Below, piece after piece: positions 58,001 through 64,000 of a stretch of 64,000 bases of DNA. The number at the start of each line of letters is the position of its first letter. Position 1 is the stretch's first letter. The DNA lies in contig OZ038458.1 of assembly GCA_964036195.1 (NCBI GenBank), positions 13,653,832-13,717,831 on the forward strand, written 5' to 3'. The stretch comes from Sphaerolaimus hirsutus (lineage: Eukaryota > Nematoda > Chromadorea > Monhysterida > Sphaerolaimidae). The position numbers and the translations under genes are program-made. Below the pieces are notes generated by a model. The model searched no databases. It saw only the letters and a program-made list of their open reading frames with translations, and had not been told where the DNA came from.

Positions 58001-59097
58001 AACTAGAAAATGTAGAAAATAAGTCACATTGGAAAAGATTTTGAAGGTGAAAATGGGCAGAAATGTACAAAAAGTAGCGATTTCCATGCAAATGATAAAA
58101 AATGAAGTAACAAGAGACTCGTGAGTGGAAATTGGGGATCGATATTCTGTCCACTAACGTAGATACCTGGACGATTTTTGGTATCAGGGGAAACTCAATA
58201 AAATGTTTGCTTCCGATTAAATCCAGATAGCTGAACAGGGGTTTGGACAAAATGCTATGTCGTTTGGGGAAGTATTTGAGACCCCAGTCTCGTTATGAAT
58301 AGCCTGATCATCACTCGTATGCACGTTCTTGTAGATTTGGTCCCGAAAATCACGGAAGGAAGTAGCTCAGCTATATGTGCAGGGAACAATTTTTTTGGCT
58401 TCTACCCTCTGAACCCCCCCATCGATCACCCAGCTATCTGGAGCGATTTCTGAGAACTTTTAACCAAATTTTGGCTCAGAATCGCCAATTTTTACACGTT
58501 TTGCTCATTTTCACCTTCAAAACTACTAGTTCATATGCCTCTACCTATTTTCGCTACCTTTATGTTTTATGTACATAAATTTTCGATATATTTTTTTAGA
58601 AACTCAGAGGATTCAGCTAAACCCAGCCAGATAAAATTATCGATACACATATCTTGAACCCAAAGTCAATTCAAAATGATTGGAAAAAAGCCATACAACG
58701 AAACGCGTACCTTTAGCATTGGCGGCGTGGTCAGCGACCCGCTGCAGGGCGTCCAGGAAGGCGGACACGGCGCCCACGGTCACCTTGATCTGCGAGCCCA
58801 GCTTGGTCGCCGTGCGCGACACGTCCTCCCACAAAGGGTGCAGCGCCTGTTGGGGTATGTTTGGATCGTTTTTTGATTAGATGCCAGCTCCAGAAAATTC
58901 AAGCTTTCTTCAAGCATGGTTAGAATGCTACATACCCCCTACTAAAGACCCCAAGGAACCCTCACAAAAATCCACCAAACCGAAACTCGACAGAAAAAAA
59001 CCCTGGCAACCTTCATGTCAGTTACGACGAACTGAAAGCAGGCGGCGAGCGCGTTGCACTCCTTCTCCACGTCCACGTCCACGGGCATCGCGTTCAT
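43031..59097 (-). CDS. MTSS1: MTSS1/MIM homologue: I-BAR domain and WH2 motif
   Basis: Complete 12-exon model: 59097-59011, 58846-58711, 48173-47974, 47579-47385, 47043-46621, 46315-46187, 45806-45583, 45418-44981, 44689-44562, 44367-44227, 43845-43577, 43141-43031; 2481 nt, 826 residues (human about 755). All phases agree. Residues 1 to about 250 are an I-BAR/IMD domain: FVVTDMK, LWEDVSRTATKLGSQIK, VGAVSAFLDALQRVAD, GGTRDIGTALTRIC, EERSALRAAL-type helix 4, LPESSEAVIHDIKG. The serine-rich GSRKSSFCSL (about 287) and SSQDSGCF match the phosphorylated linker. The middle is low-complexity Ser/Pro/Gln. The last exon carries a WH2 motif (QMMMQIRAGVRLR, 801-813), then TGA. The family binds PI(4,5)P2, bends plasma membrane outward and binds actin monomers. 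Intron 2 is 9.9-10.5 kb and full of nested elements. Exon 10's donor (GTTTGT) is the least certain junction. Confidence 0.94.
43172..43560. repeat. CCCGATCCCGA word element in the last MTSS1 intron
   Basis: Left GGGTTCAGACTGGATCCCG, right GTTTTAACCCCTC. CCCGATCCCGA and CGGGATT words at both sides of an AT-rich core. It fills nearly the whole last intron. Confidence 0.55.
44733..44956. mobile_element. Foldback, GGCGCCACACACGCT ends, in MTSS1 intron 8
   Basis: Ends GGCGCCACACACGCTGGATG and a near complement ending GGGCCC; 3-bp duplication AAT. Arms include GTCAACTGAATTCGTGTCAA. It takes up most of the 291-bp intron. Confidence 0.7.
45826..46186. repeat. CGATCACGA word element in MTSS1 intron 6
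   Basis: Words GATCACGAT and GATCCCGA on both sides of a short core, occupying nearly the whole 380-bp intron 45807-46186. Ends not clearly defined. Confidence 0.45.
46356..46532. mobile_element. GGGGCAGTTCCAGACC MITE in MTSS1 intron 5
   Basis: Starts GGGGCAGTTCCAGACCTTC and carries the TGTCATGTAAA/TTTGCATGACA interior of the 5404 family. Confidence 0.65.
48239..48466. mobile_element. Foldback, GGCGGGCCACACACTAG ends
   Basis: Close relative of 24022-24242 (TGTGTGTCAACTCAGATT, GACACACCTGTGTCAAC). In MTSS1 intron 2. Confidence 0.7.
48600..49660. other. CpG-rich island in MTSS1 intron 2
   Basis: GC- and CpG-rich compared with the flanking DNA, with runs of GCGGCGG and GCAGCAGCC near 49000. 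Open frames here are low-complexity alanine. Could be an internal promoter or enhancer; no splice-consistent exon was found. Confidence 0.4.
50641..51336. mobile_element. Element with GGCGCACCGCACACTGC ends
   Basis: Ends GGCGCACCGCACACTGCAAA and the exact complement at 51317-51336. Interrupted by 50741-51195. Terminal class shared with 8063 and 31875. Confidence 0.7.
50741..51195. mobile_element. hAT-like MITE, CAGGGCCGTATCC ends
   Basis: Ends CAGGGCCGTATCCAGG and CCTGGATACGTCCCTG, perfect duplication GACACATC. Long G/C runs (GGGGGCTGCAGCCCCC) and GGCGCCATGGCG words. Inverted relative of 62081-62511. Confidence 0.85.
51490..53663. mobile_element. hAT-like MITE, TAGGGTGTCAA ends, TTTCCG words
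   Basis: Same family as 8371-9768 with TTTCCGTTTTCCGG arrays and a shared core. Duplication GTCACAAG/GTCACGAG. Carries 52055-53064 inside. Confidence 0.82.
52055..53064. mobile_element. hAT-like MITE, TAGGGTTGGG ends, AACCGAACC words
   Basis: Ends TAGGGTTGGGGAACCGAACC and TTCCCAACCCTA, perfect duplication CTGCATGC. Arrays of GAACCGAGAACCGGAACC at both ends. Confidence 0.88.
53672..54349. mobile_element. hAT-like MITE, TAGGGTTGG ends, AACGTTTTTT words
   Basis: Sister of 28483-29150. Flanked by GTCACGAG on both sides; the left copy is also the right duplication of 51490-53663. Confidence 0.85.
54452..54692. mobile_element. Foldback, CTACACACACCAGTTTTCAC ends
   Basis: Ends GTGCCTACACACACCAG and CTAGTGTGTAGGGCC; arms TTTTCACCGTGAC and GTCACAGTGAAAAC. 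CACACTAG class. Confidence 0.65.
55250..56600. other. CpG-rich island in MTSS1 intron 2
   Basis: Strongly GC-rich with many CGCGCG words, about 2.5 kb inside the MTSS1 start. Long open frames here come from composition. A candidate alternative promoter or enhancer. Confidence 0.4.
56610..56926. mobile_element. CGAGTTGTTAAAA element, GTAAAAGTAC words
   Basis: Ends CGAGTTGTTAAAAATACCG and CGTTTTAACAACTATG. Words GAGTAAAAGTAC and AAACGTAAACGTG. Sister of 19529 and 24694. Confidence 0.65.
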
Positions 59098-59579
59098 CCG
59101 CCGCTTAAAAAATTAGGCCGGAAGACACGAACATTGACATTTGTACGTCTCTCCAGTCATAAAGCGCGGCGCGCGGTTGAAAAACAAACAAGGGGCGGAG
59201 TTTAAGCGCGTGGCGCTCGTGTGCGGAAGACCGGTGTTTCACGGGTTTTCCTGCCTTGGTGTTCAGGACGATTTGATAACACTACTTTTTCTCGAGCGAG
59301 AGCGATAATGTGACATCATTACGTACGCGTTTGATAGATGTAAACGCCGAATGTTGGGACATGATTCCAACAGGTAATTGACTTATGATCAATGCAGTTT
59401 TTGGAACTGAATGCCTTCAGAAAAGCAAATCATTGATCAGAAAAAAAACTTAATGTATCCAAACAATTCTACTTAAAAAACAAAAATAAAAGTAAAAGAA
59501 ACTGGTGGTTGTTGTAAATGGGCGATGCCTACGAATGCCGCGCCGGGGTTGCCTGTGAACGCTAGATTGTCGTCGCAGC
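59098..59579. promoter_or_regulatory. Putative bidirectional promoter between MTSS1 and UBAP1
   Basis: The two start codons face away from each other and are only 482 bp apart. The interval has a GC box (GGGGCGGAG near 59195), CpG-rich stretches near 59165 and 59205, and a CRE/AP-1-like word (TGACATCATTACG near 59312). No TATA box stands out. Two short upstream ORFs start near 59518 and 59525; the second overlaps the UBAP1 ATG. A CGCAG one base before the UBAP1 ATG could be a splice or trans-splice acceptor, which would remove the upstream ORFs. Confidence 0.5.
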
Positions 59580-62500
59580 ATGGTGCATGCGTTCGAAGGT
59601 AAATTCTTCTCGTTTAGTTTTTATTGCCGGTTATGTCGCGAGAAAGGTTTTCGTTCGTGTCTCATACACTGTAAAATTTGTGCGTGCTGCAGATTACACT
59701 CAAGGACTGCCAATGGAGATTGGCAATAGCTACATGCCGCTTCCCGAAGTGCTCCCACCGAACAATGTTCATTTTCCGCTCGACGTTATCGAAGAACAGG
59801 TTGGATTTTTTGTACCCACGGCTAGAGTTTGTATTTACGATGGGTCTATATAAATAGAGGTCTGGTCCTATGACGTCTGGTTTTATATGTAACTACGACC
59901 TCTGGGTACGACAACATCTGGAAATATTCCACCCCCAAAATCTAACGAGGTGCTCGTCATAGCATTACCGAAAAATTTATAGGAATTATCTATTTTGAAG
60001 GTGCAAGTAGTCAAATATATACGAGATTACGAGTTGAGTGAATATTGGGTCAAAATTCGCTCTATATGTCTATTTAGATAGCTGTAAGTAGGATTCCTAC
60101 AATACTATTTTGATAGAATACCACCCTCATAAATTCATAAGATTAGAAAATTTGTTTTTCACATTAAATACTAATTACCATAACCTAAGTTCTATAGTGT
60201 GGAAAACATGAAAAAGAGCGAAAAATAAAACGTCAATCATCGATCACCATGAAAGTAGCTGATTTACAGTCAAAGTATGTGATTTCATTCAACAATTGAG
60301 CTCGATTTAATTTAAATTGTTTACATTTGACACTCGATACGATACGTTCTTGCAACCCCGTCCCTCAGCACACATTCGACGCCGAACGGACGGCACTACA
60401 CGCGTATGGAGCGCACCTGGCTGCGGCGTTGGCGCGAGCCGCCGACATTGTTTCATCGGCCGACTTGGGGCCGCAGTGCTCCGCCCACCCAGACTCTGCG
60501 GCAGCTTCTCATGACGGTACCGCATCTGGCCACGGCACCGGTACCGTTAATGGGTCCATGTCCGACGGCAAGCCTGTAGCTACCGCACCGCCGCCGTACA
60601 TCGGTAGCGGCGGTGTACTTGTGCCCACCCCTGTGGCTGGTGCTGTTCTGGTTCCGAAAAGACAAGACGGCAAGGAGTCTTCTGGTGCGGATTTTACAAT
60701 AGTAAATGGATGTGCGGCGGGTGAACTCCGGTCAAGAGAATTTGATCTGAAGTTAGCTGTTTTACTAAATTTTTGTGCGTTACTCCCGGACCCTGGTGAC
60801 TCATCTCTCTTCCGAAAATGCAGAGAGTTCGAATTGGCGCCACCAGTTTCCACGACGCCATTCGACGCGTTGCAAATGAAAACCATTGACGATTTGGAAG
60901 TCTTGCGGCAGCTACTCGGATCGAATTCAAACTCATTTATTGCCAAAAACGATGTGGATGCGTTTTGTGTGTTTCTCATTTTTTTCATAGACTTTTTAAA
61001 CCGGCTGTGTTTTTAGTCGTCTCAATATCTAAGCGTTGTGTTAAGCTGCGTTCAGACTGCGTTATGTGCCGACAAATAAAAAAGTTAAAAAGTTTCATCA
61101 ATCCGGAATAAAGCTTCATATCTGCAAGAAAAAACAGTGAAGTAGACTCACTAGTTCAGTGTACACACATGCCAAATTTCAGATAAATCGGGCTTTTTGT
61201 TCCATAGTTATAAGCATTCAAAAAATTTGATAAAAAAAGCGAACCGACAACGTCAAATTTTTCAAATGCTTATAACTATGGAACGAAAAGCCCGATTTAT
61301 CTGAAATTTGGCATGTGTGTACACTGAACTAGTGAGTATACTTCACTGTTTTTTTCTTGCCGATATGGAACTTTATTCCGGATTTATCGCGCTTTTTTAC
61401 TTTTTTTATTTGTCGGCACATAATGCAGTCTGAACGCAGCTTTACCCGCGACACTTGGTCTCCAAAAAACTTTAAAGCGGCGTTTACACTGACACGTGTG
61501 ACGACAAAAACTTTTTGGGCTTTCAACTTTCTTTATGTCACGAAAATTGAATAATTGTTGTGTCAGACACCTAGATCTCGATCACTCTTTCTGCCTACGA
61601 CAAACATAAATTTTTATATATGACGTTATCATACACAATAAAACGAAACAAAATTTTTGTCGTCACAGGTTGTCGGTTCGAGTTGTTCCCGGGAGCCTCG
61701 TTAACGAGGCTCCCGGGAACAACTCGAACCGACAACTTGTGACGACAAATTTTCTTGTTTGTTTTATTGTGTATGATCACGTCATATATAAAAATTTATG
61801 TTTGTCCTAGGCACAAAGAGTGATCGATATCTAGGTATCTGACACAACAAATATTCAATTTTCGTCACATAACGAAAGTTGAAAGCCCAAAAAAATTTTG
61901 TCGTCACACGTGCCAGTGTAAACGCAGCTTAAATAAAACGGTTTTTTAACAGATCCCAAGTGTGGTTATGAGCAGAGGACGCTCCAGCTTTCTATCTTTC
62001 TAGCCCCCCAGCCTCCCCAGAAAATTTTTCAGCTATCTATCCCTCCGGAGGGGCGATTAACTCGAAATTTCCATATTTCCCAGGGACGTATCCAGGATTT
62101 TTGAGCAGGGGGGGGGGCTGCTTGTTTACGGACGCCGGCGAGGGGGGGTGGCTCAGCCCCCCCCCTAAAATTTTAGCTACGCTGCGGAATGGCGCCATTC
62201 GTAGGCGCCACGCCATGGCGCCATTGGCGTTGGCGTCAGCGCCATGGAATGCTGTATATGTATCTAAATATAAATACAAAGCAGCAAAAAACACAACATT
62301 GAGTGTATTTATAACGATTTGTGGCCACATGGAGCAAATCCGATGATGGTACCTTATGTCTGGGTAGAATGCGCGCTAGCACGCAAATTTTTTTAACGCT
62401 GACGTTGAAAAAGTCGCATTTTCCGGTCCCGGTCACGTTTTGGTCTCGCCCCGGGAGGGGGGGGGGCTGCAGCCCCCTCCCCCGCCCCCCCCCCCCCTGG

Positions 62501-62995
62501 ATACGGCCCTGATATTTCCGGACTTGTCGACTTTAGAATTGGACGCCTCAAATCTATCACTCTTAACCCGCAGCATCCAGCGCGCGCTTTGCCAGCGACG
62601 ACGCGCAGCCGTCGTCAGTGGGCAGTACTCCACTGAAGGCGAGCGTCAGTTCGCCGGACATTTGCGCCAAAGTGACCGCCGCCGCGGACGCGCCGCAAAT
62701 GGACACAAGTGTGAACAATGTGCCCTCACTATCGCAACCTACGGGTTGGCCCGATTTGTTCGGTGGTGATTGTAAACAGGCGGCCACCGAGCAGCCATCT
62801 ACTTCAATGATGGACCTATTTGATTCGAAATCGGTGCGAACTGAGCCTGAAAGTGATAGTTTTCAGAGTAGAGTTGAGTTGCCGACAACGGATAGTGAGA
62901 GAAAGCTTATTAGCGCCGTAGCTTCCATCGGCTTGGATAGTGAAGCTGCTTTGCGATTTGCCAGGCGTCATGGGAGGCCGATTGAACCGAGAGCA
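59580..62995 (+). CDS. UBAP1: UBAP1-like ESCRT-I subunit, 5' four exons
   Basis: Exons 59580-59598, 59693-59799, 60369-60966, 62574-62995 (382 codons); the 3' end is beyond the donor GTAAGT at 62996. UBAP1 is an ESCRT-I subunit that sorts ubiquitinated cargo at endosomes. Residues about 6-42 match the UMA (MVB12-associated) motif: FEDYTQGLPMEIG, then a proline-spaced stretch ending FPLDVIEEQ. Residues about 349-382 begin the SOUBA ubiquitin-binding region (SERKLISAVASIGLDSEAA), whose remainder lies outside. SPFD-like TTPFDALQMKTIDDLEVL fits the conserved pre-UBA block. Two DLF words (WPDLFGG, MMDLFDS) may contact adaptors. Exon 3 may contain a 72-nt in-frame intron (60752-60823). Intron 3 (1.6 kb) carries three inverted-repeat elements. 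The first ATG has upstream ORFs. MVB12A/B is the main alternative, but the UBA-like C-terminus favours UBAP1. Confidence 0.85.
61044..61441. mobile_element. Harbinger-like foldback, AGCTGCGTTCAGACTG ends
   Basis: 398-bp near-perfect inverted repeat with a 3-bp duplication TTA. Arms share GCCGACAAATAAA and CATAGTTATAAGCATT. In UBAP1 intron 3. Confidence 0.85.
61476..61929. mobile_element. Harbinger-like foldback, AGCGGCGTTTACACTG ends
   Basis: 454-bp inverted repeat with duplication TAA, arms running through GTGTGACGACAAAAA and TGATCGAGATCTAGG-type sequence. A perfect 68-bp palindrome lies at the centre. Confidence 0.85.
61667..61735. repeat. Perfect palindrome at element centre
   Basis: GTTGTCGGTTCGAGTTGTTC reads through GGGAGCCTCGTTAACGAGG to its exact complement, with no loop. 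Confidence 0.9.
62081..62511. mobile_element. hAT-like MITE, CAGGGACGTATCC ends
   Basis: Ends CAGGGACGTATCCAGG and CCTGGATACGGCCCTG, perfect duplication ATATTTCC. Ends about 60 bp before the UBAP1 exon 4 acceptor. Confidence 0.88.
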
Positions 62996-63392
62996 GTAAG
63001 TTTACTGTTTACTGTACATTACTCCTTTCGGGTTTTTCAAGTGTTTCGGGTATTATTTACATTACTTCTCAGCTTTCCACAAGGTAAGGTGGTTACGTGA
63101 AACATGCTTTTTTAATTGAGATTCATTGGGGGTTTTTCTGATCGATAATCATAACTGACAATCCGCCAGGGAACTTCCAACGGTCACTGTCTGATGGTGG
63201 TTTTAGTGAGTTCCACTCACTAAATTGCGCATTGTTCTCAATGACGTAAGGAATATTACCATTTTGACCCCTGTCGCCGCATTACCTTTGAAATTTGCTC
63301 AACGGTGTGTTTATCGCTGTATTTGCATGTATATTTACATACATATATAGCGTTTATGGCGCTGGCGCCAACGCCAATGGCGCCTACTAATT

Positions 63393-64000
63393 AGGGTTCA
63401 AACGGGACCGCGGTCCCGGTACATGGTTCGGCAAAAAGTCGGGACTGGGGCGTTCCCGGTCCCGGTCCCGACACCCCAGATTTTTGTGAAAACAACATGA
63501 AACTAGCAGTTGAAATTGAAACCCGAAATTGAAATTTTGTATAAAATTTCAATTTCGGGTTTTAATTTCAACTGCTAGTTTCATGTTGTTGTCACAAAAA
63601 TGTTGAAAACTAGCAGATGAAAATGATACCCGAAATGAGTTGAAATTCAATTTCGGGTATCATTTTGTATTGTTATTTGTCCTTTGTGTTTGCCGCACCG
63701 CGCCGATGGGTGCACACGCGCCGCCAGTCGTGCCCCCCCCCTCCGCTTATCTCCAACCCGGCCCGAATGAATACCCGCTCCGAATGTATACCCGCTCCGA
63801 AGGTAAGCCCGGCCCGAAGGTAGCATCAGTTACCTTCGGGCCGGGCTTACCTTCGGAGCGGGTATGCTTCCATTCGGGGCGGGTATACATTCGGGGCGGG
63901 TTTACATTCGGAGAGGCACAGGCTCGTTCCAAACATTCTCATTCATGTTCGACATCAGAGAAGGCTGAAAAATTTATTTTCCGTCAGAAAGCACTGCGCC
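63393..64000. mobile_element. TAGGGTTCAAACGGG element, right end outside window
   Basis: Starts TAGGGTTCAAACGGGACCG with CGGTCCCGGTCCCG words, so it fits the hAT-like class. A hairpin with GAAACTAGCAGTTGAAATTG arms (63497-63590) and a further array follow. Confidence 0.5.
63745..63930. repeat. CATTCGGAGCGGGTATA inverted word array
   Basis: About eight copies of a word near ACATTCGGAGCGGGTAT, with the left half in one orientation and the right half in the other around GTAGCATCAGTTACC. Confidence 0.7.

Noticed and set aside
59587..59853. 88-codon open frame overlapping the UBAP1 start
   Set aside because: It reads through the first intron; the spliced frame gives the UMA motif (FEDYTQGLP) exactly.
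61660..61740. tRNA-like GGTTCGAG motif
   Set aside because: It is part of a perfect palindrome; no acceptor stem, D-arm or anticodon arm can be drawn.

Overview
This window comes from an animal nuclear genome, most likely an invertebrate and plausibly an ecdysozoan such as a nematode. The genes have many exons, with GT-AG introns of roughly 0.2 to 10.5 kb. Coding exons are GC-rich and intergenic DNA is AT-rich. A secreted cysteine-rich protein of a type common in nematodes is present. The species cannot be settled from the sequence. No tRNA, rRNA, CRISPR or prokaryotic operon structure was seen.

Five protein-coding genes can be built by joining exons whose splice phases agree. (1) 0.47-13.4 kb, minus: a very large C2H2 zinc-finger protein with at least 18 fingers, continuing past the left edge. 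(2) 22.3-24.5 kb, plus: a complete secreted cysteine-rich protein of 239 residues. (3) 27.4-36.8 kb, minus: a complete ABHD2-type alpha/beta hydrolase of 449 residues. (4) 43.0-59.1 kb, minus: a complete MTSS1/MIM homologue of 826 residues, with an N-terminal I-BAR domain and a C-terminal WH2 motif. (5) 59.6-63.0 kb and beyond, plus: a UBAP1 homologue (ESCRT-I), 3' end outside the window. Genes 4 and 5 are divergent and share a start region of about 480 bp. A lone FLYWCH-like exon at 41.4 kb sits between inverted repeats and is probably transposon-derived.

The rest is dominated by nested, apparently non-autonomous DNA transposons, for which no transposase was recognised. Three main groups appear. 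The first has hAT-like 8-bp target duplications, many of them perfect (for example 8371-9768, 17393-18182, 37728-38674, 38711-39749, 62081-62511). The second is Harbinger-like foldbacks with 3-bp duplications of TTA, TAA, ATT or AAT (18391-18914, 25251-26235, 61044-61441, 61476-61929). The third is Tc1/mariner-like families ending in TACCGTATT.

The most unusual pattern is that nearly every hAT-like family has its own short word, repeated many times inward from both ends. The word changes in concert at both ends between related families (AAGTGTA versus AAGCGTA) while the outer termini stay constant. This looks like turnover of subterminal transposase-binding repeats. One short element (5404-5606) appears to make up an entire intron of the zinc-finger gene. 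Introns of all five genes carry such elements.
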